From the NCBI RefSeq assembly GCF_001650735.1, contig NZ_LXVY01000017.1, positions 89,517-153,516 on the forward strand: 64,000 nt of DNA. Reading direction: 5' to 3'. Positions 44,408 to 53,670 of the stretch are shown in pieces. The stretch comes from Sphingomonas sp. TDK1. GTDB taxonomy: Bacteria; Pseudomonadota; Alphaproteobacteria; Sphingomonadales; Sphingomonadaceae. A model generated the notes under the pieces. The model made no database searches and was not told the DNA's origin. It was given only the letters and a program-made list of their open reading frames with translations. Numbering within the stretch: the stretch's first letter is position 1; every line of letters begins with the position of its first letter. Made by a program: the position numbers and the translations under genes.

Positions 44408-45237
44408 TGCAGGCAGCCTTCGATCCGGCGACCGACGGCGCGGAAACCGCTTTCCGCGACCGCATGTCCTATGGCGACTATCTGGGGCTCGACGGCATCC
44501 TGGGTGCCCAGCACCCCTTGTCGCAGGCGCATGACGAGCTGCTGTTCATCGTCCAGCACCAGACCAGCGAGCTATGGCTCAAACTCGCGCTGCACGAGCT
44601 GCGGGCGGCGACCATGGCGATCGCCGAAGACCGGCCCCGCATGGCGTTCAAGCACCTTGCGCGGGTGACGCGGATCTTCGAACAGCTCAACGGCGCCTGG
44701 GACGTGCTGCGGACGATGACGCCCAGCGAATATTCGGAGTTCCGCCCGTCGCTGGGGCAGTCCTCGGGCTTCCAGTCCTATCAGTATCGCGCGATTGAAT
44801 TCATCGTCGGCAATCGCAATCCCGCGATGCTGAAGCCGCACGGCCATCGCCCCGATCTGGAGGATGCGCTGCGCGCCCTTCTGGCGGCGCCCAGCCTCTA
44901 TGACGAGGCGTTGCGGCTGCTCGCCCGCCGCGGCTTCGCGATCGGGCCGGAGCGAGCCGATCTCCGCGATCCGCGCAGCGCCAGCGACGAGGTGGTCGCC
45001 GCCTGGGCGCAGGTCTATGCCGATCCGCAAGCGCATTGGGATCTCTACGAACTGGCCGAAAAGCTCGTCGATTTCGAAGACTATTTCCGCCGCTGGCGCT
45101 TCAACCATCTCACCACGGTCGAGCGGGTGATCGGCTTCAAGCGCGGCACCGGCGGCACGTCCGGCGTCGCCTATCTGCAGCGGATGCTCGGCGTCGTGCT
45201 CTTCCCTGAATTATGGCAGGTACGGACGATCCTATGA
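44407..45237 (+). CDS. kynA: tryptophan 2,3-dioxygenase
   Basis: A 276-residue heme dioxygenase that opens the indole ring of L-Trp to N-formylkynurenine. Signature segments are intact: [20 protein letters not shown] (with the substrate-site Phe and His), [20 protein letters not shown], and the heme-ligand region [19 protein letters not shown]. Active-site residues therefore appear conserved. The usual kynurenine-pathway partners (formamidase, kynureninase) are not in this window. The gene is instead the penultimate member of the peptide operon, with overlapping start and stop codons on both sides. Confidence 0.92.
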   Translation: MQAAFDPATDGAETAFRDRMSYGDYLGLDGILGAQHPLSQAHDELLFIVQHQTSELWLKLALHELRAATMAIAEDRPRMAFKHLARVTRIFEQLNGAWDVLRTMTPSEYSEFRPSLGQSSGFQSYQYRAIEFIVGNRNPAMLKPHGHRPDLEDALRALLAAPSLYDEALRLLARRGFAIGPERADLRDPRSASDEVVAAWAQVYADPQAHWDLYELAEKLVDFEDYFRRWRFNHLTTVERVIGFKRGTGGTSGVAYLQRMLGVVLFPELWQVRTIL

Positions 45238-46310
45238 ACAACGCACCCGGACGCGCGGGCCGCGCCTGGCTCGACGAGGCCGTGCGCAAGATCGAGGCCG
45301 ATTTCAACCGCTCGGCCGATACCCATCTGATCCATGTGCCGCTGCCCCGGTTTCCGGGGATCGACCTGTATCTCAAGGACGAGAGCTCGCACCCGACCGG
45401 CAGCCTCAAGCATCGGCTCGCCCGCTCGCTGTTCCTCTATGCGCTGTGCAACGAATGGATCGGGCCGGGCAGCTGCGTGATCGAGGCGTCGTCGGGGTCG
45501 ACGGCGGTGAGCGAGGCCTATTTCGCGCGGATGCTGGGGCTGCGGTTCATCGCCGTGGTCCCGGCCTCGACGGCGGCGCCCAAGCTCGACGCGATCCGCT
45601 TCAACGGCGGCGAGATCCACGCGGTCGACGATCCGCGCACCGTCTACGATGTCGCCCAGCGGCTCGCGGTGGAGACCGGCGGCCATTATCTCGACCAGTT
45701 CACCTATGCCGAGCGCGCCACCGACTGGCGCGGCAACAACAACATCGCCGAAAGCATCTTCAGCCAGATGGCCGAGGAGCGTTTTCCGATTCCCAGCTGG
45801 ATCGTGTGCGGGGCGGGCACCGGCGGCACCTCGGCGACGATCGGACGCTTCGTGCGCTACCAGCGGCACGCGACCCGGCTATGCGTCGCCGATCCGGTCG
45901 ACTCGATCTTCCACCGCCATTTCGCCGATCGCACGCTGGCGACGCTGCCCCAGGGCTGTGCCAGCTGTATCGAAGGGATCGGCCGGCCGCGCGTCGAGCC
46001 CAGCTTCCTCGCCAGCGTCATCGATCGTGCGATCGCGGTGGCGGACGGCGACAGCATCGGTGCGATGCGCGCGCTCTCCGCGGCGCTCGGTCGCAGCGTG
46101 GGCGGGTCGACCGGTACCAATCTGTGGGCCTGTATGCAGATTGTCGAGGAGATGGCGGCGGCGGGGGAGCAGGGCAGCGTGGTGACGCTGCTGTGCGATG
46201 GCGGCGAGCGCTACAGCTGCACCTATTATCGTGACGCGTGGCTCGCGGAGCGGCGGCTGTCCTGGCAGCCGGCGGAGGCTGCTGCCGGAAATTTCCTCGG
46301 CCTTGGTTGA
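45234..46310 (+). CDS. Cds1-like PLP-dependent cysteine desulfhydrase / cysteine synthase family
   Basis: A 358-residue fold-type II PLP enzyme. The cofactor lysine lies in [20 protein letters not shown], the substrate loop is [14 protein letters not shown] and the phosphate site [13 protein letters not shown]. These blocks match the subfamily of mycobacterial Cds1, an L-cysteine desulfhydrase giving H2S, pyruvate and ammonia, rather than CysK/CysM, which use O-acetylserine. The assignment is from recalled family sequence and needs a search. ATG overlaps the dioxygenase stop. Together with the dioxygenase it would consume Trp and Cys released by the upstream peptidases. Confidence 0.82.
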   Translation: MNNAPGRAGRAWLDEAVRKIEADFNRSADTHLIHVPLPRFPGIDLYLKDESSHPTGSLKHRLARSLFLYALCNEWIGPGSCVIEASSGSTAVSEAYFARMLGLRFIAVVPASTAAPKLDAIRFNGGEIHAVDDPRTVYDVAQRLAVETGGHYLDQFTYAERATDWRGNNNIAESIFSQMAEERFPIPSWIVCGAGTGGTSATIGRFVRYQRHATRLCVADPVDSIFHRHFADRTLATLPQGCASCIEGIGRPRVEPSFLASVIDRAIAVADGDSIGAMRALSAALGRSVGGSTGTNLWACMQIVEEMAAAGEQGSVVTLLCDGGERYSCTYYRDAWLAERRLSWQPAEAAAGNFLGLG

Positions 46311-46553
46311 TCGCGGGCCCCGCAGGGGCCCCTTGCAGGACTACAGGACCACAGGGCGGCCGGGCGATGTCGGTGCCTCGCAGCCATATGGCGCGCAACC
46401 TCTCGTTATCGCCCGGCTCGTGAACCCGCAGTGTCCTTCAAGATCGCGCCGATCCTTTCGGTATCAAGCGCTCGGCTTGCGCCGATGGCGTATCACCCAC
46501 GCCAGACGCGCGGCCGTCATGGCCGGTAGACGAATACCCATTGCGGAAATCCT

Positions 46554-47711
46554 TCATTGTTCGCTGGCGGGGTTGGGAACGGGGCCGGGCGCGCGCGTCT
46601 CCGGGCCGAAAAAGACCGAAGGCGGCGGCGGCGGCGCGGCGGCCGGAGAAAGCAGCGCGCCGGTATCGGGGTCGTAGCGGAACAGCTCGGTCACGCCGCC
46701 GCTCACCACGGTGAGCGTGCCGGCAAGATCGTCGGCAACCGCGATCCGCGTCGAGGATCCGTCGGGGCAGTCGACGCGGCCGCCGGTCTGGAAGCCCGCG
46801 CTGCCATCGGGGCGGATCCGGCAGGGGGCGGCGCCGGGGCGGCCGATCTCCAGCCAGCCTTCGGGGGTGATCCGGTGGCTGTAGACCGCGCGGCCGTCGG
46901 GACCGATCGTGGTGAACACCTCGCCTCGGCCATAGCGGCGCACGCTGCCGTCGCCGTTCTTCACGCCGACGATGTTGTGCGACAGCAGACCGTCCGGTCC
47001 GATATAGAAATGGCCGATCTGCGTTCCCGTGTCGCTGGGCCAGCGCAGATGCATGTGGATGTGCGGCGGCGCGTCGCTATGGCCATGGGGGGCGTTGGTA
47101 TCGAACCCCATGATCTGGATGCGCCCGAGGCCGAGCCGCTCGACCTCCTCGCCCAGGCCGAGCCGGCGCACCACCTCGCGCTGGGCGAATTCCAGCGTGT
47201 CGGCGGCGCGACGTTGCAGGTCCGGGAAGACGCCCGTCGCATAGGCACCCGCCCGGCGGGCCGGATCGGCATGCTCGAACCGCAACACCATGCCCGGCTC
47301 GACGATGTGGGTCGCGACCTCGGCGGCAGTGATCGCGTCGGACGCGACCGGGGGCAGTTGCACGAGGACGCCGCCCGCCACGGGCCGGAAGGGAATGTCG
47401 CCCCCCGACAGGATCACGCGGCGCACGGCACCCTTGGGTCCCGTGAAGCCAAGCTCGAGCGTCCGGCGTCGGGGAACGCGCAGCGCCACCACCGTCTCAC
47501 GCGGATTGTCGGCGTTGAACAAGGGCGTGCTGACCGGCGTGCAGGCAGGGCAAGACGCTGGGTCGAAGCGCGCGACCGGGCCCCCCGGCGAGCCGCGCTT
47601 GGCGAACTTCAGCACGATCTGCACGCTGTCGTCGGCCCGCTGCGCGGCGGCTCCCGACGGCGTCGCCGTCAGGAGCAGCAGCGGCATGGCCCAGAAGCCG
47701 CGCCGGCTCAC
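46554..47711 (-). CDS. secreted protein of unknown function, His-rich loop
   Basis: A 385-residue exported protein. The N-terminus (SRRGFWAMPLLLLTATPSGA) has a twin-Arg-like motif and a hydrophobic segment. A cluster of histidines (NAPHGHSDAPPHIHMHLRW) could bind metal; the Cys pair CPACT is near residue 40. Later segments are beta-rich with Pro-rich tail. No family is recognised. The GTG at 47711 overlaps the stop of the upstream TonB receptor (GTGA), so the two are translationally coupled; GTG at 47726 is an alternative. It probably processes or binds the ligand of that receptor at the periplasm or cell surface. Confidence 0.7.
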   Translation of the reverse strand: MSRRGFWAMPLLLLTATPSGAAAQRADDSVQIVLKFAKRGSPGGPVARFDPASCPACTPVSTPLFNADNPRETVVALRVPRRRTLELGFTGPKGAVRRVILSGGDIPFRPVAGGVLVQLPPVASDAITAAEVATHIVEPGMVLRFEHADPARRAGAYATGVFPDLQRRAADTLEFAQREVVRRLGLGEEVERLGLGRIQIMGFDTNAPHGHSDAPPHIHMHLRWPSDTGTQIGHFYIGPDGLLSHNIVGVKNGDGSVRRYGRGEVFTTIGPDGRAVYSHRITPEGWLEIGRPGAAPCRIRPDGSAGFQTGGRVDCPDGSSTRIAVADDLAGTLTVVSGGVTELFRYDPDTGALLSPAAAPPPPPSVFFGPETRAPGPVPNPASEQ

Positions 47712-50446
47712 CGCTTCGGCTTCCACGACAGGCCCAGCCAGAAGGTCCGGCCCACTGGGAAGAAGTAATTGACATAGTCGCGCCCGACGCCCTGGCGCAC
47801 GATGAAGGGCTCCTTGGTCAGGTTCTGCACCTGGCCGACCAGTTCCAGGCCGTGATGCAGCGTCAATCGCGCCTGCAGGTCCAGCTGCTGGCGGGGCTCC
47901 TGATACAGGTCGCGCGTCGGGGTATCGCCGTCAGCCGATTGCAGCGCGCGTCCGATCCGGTTGTACGAGGCGCGCAGCTCGACCGGGCCGGTGGCGTAGA
48001 ACAGGGTGACGTTGCCGATATAGGTGGGCTGCTGGATCAGGCCGCTGGTCCGCCGAACGGCCGGCAGACCGCTCGCGATGCCCGCCGCGCTGACCGGCTG
48101 GTCGAACGATCCGTCGAGCAGCGTCACGTTGGTGTTGAAGCCGAGGCCCGGCACCGCCGCGATCCGATCGAGGGTGTAGCTGGCTTCCAGACCCTTCACC
48201 CGTGCCTTGGCGGCATTGCGCGGCGTGGTGACGAACACGGTCTGGTAGGTCGTGCCGCCGAAGCTGGTCGGGCTGCCCTGTTGCGTCGAGGTGAAGATCT
48301 CGTTCCGAATGTCCTTGGCGAAGGCGGCGAGCGAGACCATCCCGGCGCTGCCGAGATACCATTCATAGGACAGGTCGTAATTCCACGCCTCGCGCGGCTT
48401 CAGATCGGGGTTGCCGGTGTTGATCGTCAGCGTGCCGTCGGTGCCCACGCCATAGGTGGTGCGCGCCGCATATTGGCTGAAGTCGGGGCGGCCGATCGTC
48501 TTGGACACGCCCGCGCGCAGGCGCATGCCGTCGCCCAGCGCATAGGTGGCGAGGGCGGATGGCAGCCAGAAGCCATAGTCGGTCAGGCGCCGCTGCGGGG
48601 TGTAGCTGGTCGCGCTCAGCAGCTGGTTGGTGTCGACGGTCAGGTCGGCATGATCGTAGCGGACGCCGGCCTGAAGATCGAACCGATCGGTGCGGAAAAT
48701 CCCCTGGAGATAGGCCGCCTTCACCGTCTCGCGGTCGTGGAAGTCGTCGCCGACATTATTGGCCAGCTGGTTGGTCGCGACGAAGGCGGACGGGTTGGCG
48801 TTGAAGCGCGCCCAGGCGGCGGCGCGGTTGATCAGCAGATAGGGGACGCCCGGCGTCTCATAGGTCGCGGGCTTCTGCGGATAGATCAGGCCGGTCAGCG
48901 TGCCGACGCTTGCCTGGCCTGCCGCGGTTCCCGGCACATATTCCAGATAGCGCTGGTCATAGGCGACGTCGGAGCGGGTCACCGCCGCACCGAGATTGAC
49001 GCCGAACCCGCGATCCTCGGCCGCCGCATTATAGCCGAGATTGACCGTCGCGAAGTCCACGGTCGAATCCTGGTCGCGGTGGATGTCGCGATAATAGAGC
49101 GCCTTGTAGGAGTCCGGGTTGGCGGCCTGTGCCGGATCGTTGAAGGCCAGCCGCGGCCGCCCGTCGACGATCGTGTAGCTATAGCCATAGGCCGGCAGGA
49201 AGCCGTTCGACGCCGCGCCCGGCTTGGGGGCGACGTCATATTTGATCATCTCGCGATGCTCGCGATAGGTCGCCTTGGAGCGGGCGAGCGTGGCGTCCAG
49301 CACCCAGCCCGCGCCGAAGTCATGGCGGCCCTTCAGGTCGATCAGATAGGTGTCGCGCTTGACCGGCTGGAACGTCAGGCCTTGTTGCGTGTCGCCCTGC
49401 GCGAAGCGGCCGGTGGTGGCGGTGGTCGCGGTCGGCGCGCCGGTGGGCTGGGTCAGCGCCTCGTAGCGGGTCTCCGTGTCGGTATCGTGATAATAGCCGC
49501 CGAACAGCGACAGCTGCGTCGCCTCGTCCGGGTGCCATTCCAGCTTGAGATTGCCGGACAGGCGCGTCCGCAGATTCTCGAAGAAATAATCCTGGTTGCG
49601 GACCGGGGACAGGAATCCGGTCGAGGCGCCGGGGAAGGGCGTGCGCGCGCCGGCGGCGGTATAATAGCTCCAGCCCGCACCGGGCGTATCGCCGGGAAGC
49701 TCCGCGCGCGCCGTGGAGGGAAGGCGCTGATATTCCACCGACGCGACGACCCCGAACTGTTCGTCCGGCCCGAACCGCCGCGCCGCCGTGGCATCGGCAC
49801 GCACCGCAGCACTGCCGCCGCGTACCAGCTTGCCTGCCGTGTCGTTATAGCCGGCATTGGCGTTGACGACGAAGAAGCGGTCGCCGTTCTGGTCGAACGC
49901 GCTCTTCGACACCAGGTTGATCTGGCCGCCCAGCGCGTGCGGATCATAGCGCGGCGACAGGCTCTTGATCGCCTCGATCCTGGCGACGAGCGAGGCCGGC
50001 AGCATGTCCAGCCGGGCGCCGCGATAGATCCAGTCGGGCGAGGCGAGCGGGATCCCGTCGATGGTGACGAGATTGTAGCGCGGGTCGAGCCCGCGGATGG
50101 TGGCGCGCTGATAGATGTCGCGGTTCTTGGTCGGGTCGGCGCCGCCGACGACCGAGACGCCGGTGATGCGGCGGCTGGCCTCGACGATATTGAGGTCGGG
50201 CAGCCGGCCCACATCATCCTGCGCCACCGCGTCGAGGATCACGGCGGCGTCCTTCTTCGCCTTCACCGCCGAGCGCTGCGACGCGCGGAAGCCGGTGACG
50301 ACGATCTCGCCGCCTTCGCCCGCCGATTGCCCCGCCGCGACAGGCGCGTCCGGCGCCGTCTGGGCCAGCGCCGAGAGCGGCAATCCTGCCAGCATCGTCC
50401 CCGCCAGCAAGGCCGCAAGGCGCTGCGTTCCGTTCCCGTTCGTCAT
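47708..50446 (-). CDS. TonB-dependent receptor (Caulobacter/Xanthomonas carbohydrate-type)
   Basis: A 912-residue outer-membrane receptor. After a signal peptide (ending LSALAQ) comes a TonB-box-like GEIVVTGFRASQRSA. The plug follows with VGRLPDLNIVEASRRITGVS and RATIRGLDPRYNLVTIDG. The long barrel ends FWLGLSWKPKR. These features fit the large TonB receptor family expanded in caulobacters and xanthomonads that often imports plant glycans. ATG at 50446 lies seven bases after GGGG; ATG at 50452 would overlap it. A divergent ROK regulator 129 bases away and a downstream coupled secreted protein support a sugar-uptake locus. Confidence 0.9.
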   Translation of the reverse strand: MTNGNGTQRLAALLAGTMLAGLPLSALAQTAPDAPVAAGQSAGEGGEIVVTGFRASQRSAVKAKKDAAVILDAVAQDDVGRLPDLNIVEASRRITGVSVVGGADPTKNRDIYQRATIRGLDPRYNLVTIDGIPLASPDWIYRGARLDMLPASLVARIEAIKSLSPRYDPHALGGQINLVSKSAFDQNGDRFFVVNANAGYNDTAGKLVRGGSAAVRADATAARRFGPDEQFGVVASVEYQRLPSTARAELPGDTPGAGWSYYTAAGARTPFPGASTGFLSPVRNQDYFFENLRTRLSGNLKLEWHPDEATQLSLFGGYYHDTDTETRYEALTQPTGAPTATTATTGRFAQGDTQQGLTFQPVKRDTYLIDLKGRHDFGAGWVLDATLARSKATYREHREMIKYDVAPKPGAASNGFLPAYGYSYTIVDGRPRLAFNDPAQAANPDSYKALYYRDIHRDQDSTVDFATVNLGYNAAAEDRGFGVNLGAAVTRSDVAYDQRYLEYVPGTAAGQASVGTLTGLIYPQKPATYETPGVPYLLINRAAAWARFNANPSAFVATNQLANNVGDDFHDRETVKAAYLQGIFRTDRFDLQAGVRYDHADLTVDTNQLLSATSYTPQRRLTDYGFWLPSALATYALGDGMRLRAGVSKTIGRPDFSQYAARTTYGVGTDGTLTINTGNPDLKPREAWNYDLSYEWYLGSAGMVSLAAFAKDIRNEIFTSTQQGSPTSFGGTTYQTVFVTTPRNAAKARVKGLEASYTLDRIAAVPGLGFNTNVTLLDGSFDQPVSAAGIASGLPAVRRTSGLIQQPTYIGNVTLFYATGPVELRASYNRIGRALQSADGDTPTRDLYQEPRQQLDLQARLTLHHGLELVGQVQNLTKEPFIVRQGVGRDYVNYFFPVGRTFWLGLSWKPKR

Positions 50447-50489
50447 TGTCATCCCCTGAGTGATTCTCGCGTTGATCGCGACTCGATAT

Positions 50490-50508
50490 ATATCACTCTG
50501 TATGATAT
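50490..50508. promoter_or_regulatory. candidate ROK operator palindrome
   Basis: ATATCA-N7-TGATAT lies in the 129-base divergent region between the TonB receptor and the ROK regulator, within an A+T-rich core. A TTGACA at 50513-50518 adjoins it. Position and symmetry suggest an operator for autoregulation and receptor control. Confidence 0.45.
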
Positions 50509-50575
50509 TATTTTGACAGCAGCCACTGGCGCGGCGAGAAAGACGCGATTAGCCAGTCGCGATGAGGAACGAGGC

Positions 50576-51691
50576 GTGAAGAGTCAGGGCTTGTCCAAGC
50601 GGGCGCGGGGCGTGTTGGCGATGGTGCGCCGCCATGGCCGGGTTTCGCGCGCCGTGCTGATCCGCGAGAGCGGGCTGTCGGGCACGGCGATCTTCCGCGC
50701 GACCGAAGAGCTGGAGGCCGCGGGACTGGTACGGAGCGGCGATCCCGTCATCGCCGGCCGCGGCCAGCCGAGCACGTCGATCGAGATCGAGCCCGATGCG
50801 GCGTTCAGCCTGGGCCTGTCGGTGATGACCGACCGGGCCGATGTCGTGCTGGTCGATCTGGCCGGTACCGTCCGGGCGCGACGCGAGGTGACGCTGCCCG
50901 GCATGCCGCGCGGCGCGATGCTCGACGCGGCCGTGCGCTTCGGCACCGACTATCTGGCGCAGGCCGGCGTCGATCGGCGGCGGCTGCTGGGGCTCGGCGT
51001 CGCGGTGGCGGGCTATTTCGTCGATCCGGGCACGGTGAATCCGGCGCCGGAACTGGAGGAATGGGCGCTGGTCGCACTGGACGCCGAGATCGCCCGCCAG
51101 GTCGCCCTGCCGGTCGCGGTCGAGAACATCGCCAGCGCCGCGGCGCTGGGCGAGCGCCTGCTCGGCGTCGGTGCGCGCTATGCGAGCTTCTGCTACATCA
51201 ACGTCGCCGCCGGGTTCGGCGCGGGGATCGTCGTCGACGGCGCCCTGCTGCGCGGGCGCCACGGCAATGCCGGCGAGATCGGCGGCCTGTTCCTGTCGAG
51301 CGGACGGATCACCCCCAATCTGGCAACGCTGCACGACTGTCTCGCCGCCCATGGCACCCGGTGCGACGGCATTTCGGACATGGTCGCACGCTTCGATCCC
51401 CAATGGCCGGGGGTCGATGCCTGGGTGGCGGCGCATCAGCCGTCCTTCTCCTATCTGTTCGGCGCGCTGCGGCTGACGCTCGACTGCGAGGCGCTGATCC
51501 TTGGCGGACGCCTGCCCCGCGCGCTCGCGCAGCGGATCCTCGACGGCATCGACTGGCCGGAAAACCATTGGCCGATCCGTCGCGGGCGCCGCGCCCCCGC
51601 GACCCTCACCCAGGTAGCCGGCCTCGAACCCGAACTCTCGGGTCCGCTGGGCGCCGCGGCGCTGATCTTCCATCAGACCTTGTTCGCCTGA
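50576..51691 (+). CDS. ROK family transcriptional regulator
   Basis: A 371-residue ROK repressor. The N-terminal winged HTH is visible (RVSRAVLIRESGLSGTAIFR, then ATEELEAAGLV) followed by a sugar-kinase-like fold (LGLGVAVAGYFVDPGTVNPA, NIASAAALGERLLG, and GFGAGIVVDGALLRGRHGNA with GEIGG). The typical ROK zinc motif CxCGxxGC is replaced by a region with single Cys (HDCLAAHGTRCDG), so metal binding may be altered. GTG at 50576 has an AGGAACGAGG site; a far longer open frame to the left is antisense to the TonB receptor. It overlaps the convergent MFS gene by 86 bases. Confidence 0.88.
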   Translation: MKSQGLSKRARGVLAMVRRHGRVSRAVLIRESGLSGTAIFRATEELEAAGLVRSGDPVIAGRGQPSTSIEIEPDAAFSLGLSVMTDRADVVLVDLAGTVRARREVTLPGMPRGAMLDAAVRFGTDYLAQAGVDRRRLLGLGVAVAGYFVDPGTVNPAPELEEWALVALDAEIARQVALPVAVENIASAAALGERLLGVGARYASFCYINVAAGFGAGIVVDGALLRGRHGNAGEIGGLFLSSGRITPNLATLHDCLAAHGTRCDGISDMVARFDPQWPGVDAWVAAHQPSFSYLFGALRLTLDCEALILGGRLPRALAQRILDGIDWPENHWPIRRGRRAPATLTQVAGLEPELSGPLGAAALIFHQTLFA

Positions 51692-52934
51692 ACGCCACGT
51701 CGAGGGCGAGCGCGATGCAGATGCCGGCGATGGCGAGCAGCATCCCCACCATCAGCAGCGACGGCAGCGAAAACGGGTCGCGCAGCGCGGTACGATAGGA
51801 GGAAAGGGCGAGCACCTGCCCGGTCAGCAGCATCGCTGCCGACTGGGCAAGCTTCGACACACAGGTGAACGCCCCGACATGGCGCGTGGCATTGCCCTGC
51901 GCCGCCCGATCCGCCATCGCAGACCACAGCATCAGCCACAGCCCGCCCGATCCCGCGCCGAAGCCCAGTCCCACGGCGATCGCGCTGGCGGTCGATGCGC
52001 GCTGCGTGCCGAGCAGGACCGCGGCAGAAAGTAGCGACAGGGCGGCCGCTGCGGCCAGCATCGCCTCGATCGACCAGCGGTTTCGGCACCAGAGCCAAAG
52101 CGGCTGGCTGACGGTGGCGCCGATCGCGGTCCAGAGCAGCAACGCCGCGTTATGGCCAACGAAGGCGGCGTAATAGGGCTCGGTGGCGCGAAAAACGGTG
52201 CCGGCGAACGTCACGCCGGCCAGCGCGGCCAGAACCGTGGAGAAAGGCACCGACGCGGGCGTCGCATGGTACAGCACGGGCCGCAGGGGCGCCACGCGGC
52301 CGCCGGCCCGTGGCAATCGCCATGCGGAAGCGCAGGCCAAGGATGCCACGGCCGCGGCCCACAACAGGTAGCCCCAAGGATCGCGATACTGGATGAGCAG
52401 CGGCGCTGCCACCGCGCACACCAGGATTCCGGCAATCCCCGAAGCGATGTTGCGATGGGCGATCAGCCCGCGTCGCTCACGGGCGGTGATCGGCAGCAAC
52501 GACGGTGCCGCATTCTGCGCCACGTCGAGCAGCGGATAGCTGGCACGAAAACCGAGCAGCGTCCCCAATGCCCAGAGCGGGCGGGCCGCCTCCCACACCA
52601 GCGGCGTGAGGCAGAACAGCAAGAAACAGGCGCAGATCAGCGGGGCAGCGCGAGCCTGCATCCGATAGGCCGCGCCGAGACTGTCGACACGCTGTCCCCA
52701 CCATTTGCCGAGCGCGAGGTCGACCAGCCCATTCAGCAGCAGCGACGCTGTCAATATCCACCCCATGGCATCGGGTGCGACGCGGCTGATTTCCGTGAGA
52801 AAGAAGCCGAAGAGCAGGGTGCTGGCGTGCCAGAGTTGGCTCTTTGCAAAATGCGCCAGCAGATAGGAAGGGATGCCGCTCGCCGATGATGGGACAGAGC
52901 GCAATAAACGTCGGATATGTCCCTCCTTCGTCAT
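51606..52934 (-). CDS. MFS transporter, GPH (glycoside/cation) type
   Basis: A 442-residue membrane protein with about twelve helices and the major-facilitator pattern of the glycoside-pentoside-hexuronide group: early LTASLLLNGLVDLALGKWWG with the family Asp, then GFRASYPLLDVAQNAAPSLL. It would import the sugar delivered by the TonB receptor across the inner membrane. The C-terminal ~27 residues are Arg/Pro-rich and antisense to the ROK gene, so the last part may be readthrough beyond the ancestral end. ATG at 52934 is preferred; the frame is open to 53048 without homology. Confidence 0.82.
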   Translation of the reverse strand: MTKEGHIRRLLRSVPSSASGIPSYLLAHFAKSQLWHASTLLFGFFLTEISRVAPDAMGWILTASLLLNGLVDLALGKWWGQRVDSLGAAYRMQARAAPLICACFLLFCLTPLVWEAARPLWALGTLLGFRASYPLLDVAQNAAPSLLPITARERRGLIAHRNIASGIAGILVCAVAAPLLIQYRDPWGYLLWAAAVASLACASAWRLPRAGGRVAPLRPVLYHATPASVPFSTVLAALAGVTFAGTVFRATEPYYAAFVGHNAALLLWTAIGATVSQPLWLWCRNRWSIEAMLAAAAALSLLSAAVLLGTQRASTASAIAVGLGFGAGSGGLWLMLWSAMADRAAQGNATRHVGAFTCVSKLAQSAAMLLTGQVLALSSYRTALRDPFSLPSLLMVGMLLAIAGICIALALDVAFRRTRSDGRSAPRRPADPRVRVRGRLPG

Positions 52935-53116
52935 CCCCCCTGTGTGGCGAGGGCTTTCAAGGCCCCCGATAGCGTCGAACCATGCTGTTTTTGTGTACGC
53001 GACCGTGGATGTCCAAGCGTGATAGGTCCGGTGAACCGATGGGGACATCGTTATGATCTGCCCCCTTCCGAGGGCCCCGTCGACGATCCCGGTTGGGACA
53101 ACGCGGGAGGAATGGA

Positions 53117-53218
53117 ATGAGTCACAAGTACAAGCCGGAGGCGATCATGGGCAAGCTGCGTGAAGCGGAAATCGGGGGCCGCCTCGAACCATCGAATGTC
53201 GCCGTCGCCGACGGCTGA
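53117..53218 (+). mobile_element. IS3-family transposase OrfA remnant
   Basis: A 33-codon frame, MSHKYKPEAIMGKLREAE followed by a short diverged tail, matches the N-terminal HTH helix of IS3-group OrfA proteins. The rest of OrfA and all of OrfB are missing. A GGGAGGAATGGA region precedes the ATG. It marks the start of a gene-poor, rearranged stretch. Confidence 0.55.
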
Positions 53219-53670
53219 TGCCTAGATACAAGGGACGTTCAGCGGCCGGTTTCGGTACGAACAGACGCACATAAACGACCGGCTCTGGCCGACGCCCGTC
53301 GTGCCGTTTGGGGTCATCGTGTCAGTAATGTCTAAAGCCAACGTGCCAATCCATCAGAACGGGCGTCAATCGTTGATGGCGCTTACCAATCCTCCGCATG
53401 AGACCGTTCAAGATCCTGACGGACAAAGCAGCTGACGAAGGTTCAGGCGGGTCCGGACGAAACCTCAGGGGGCCCAAAGCGGGCGTTCCGCAAGCCGTAT
53501 CTGCAGTCTCGGCGGGCCTTCGTGCCGCCTTTCCCATAAGGCGCCATTACGCGAAACGTCAGGAAAATGGCGGATTCCGGAGGGTCGCGAGGATGTGACC
53601 ACATATGGGAGCGAACTTCACCTCTTATGGGCGAAGCGACAACAACGTTGCTGGATGTCTGCGGAAAGGT

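Noticed and set aside
47852..50575. Long plus-strand frame upstream of the ROK gene
   Set aside because: Antisense to the TonB receptor; the ROK protein starts at 50576 with its own ribosome site and HTH.
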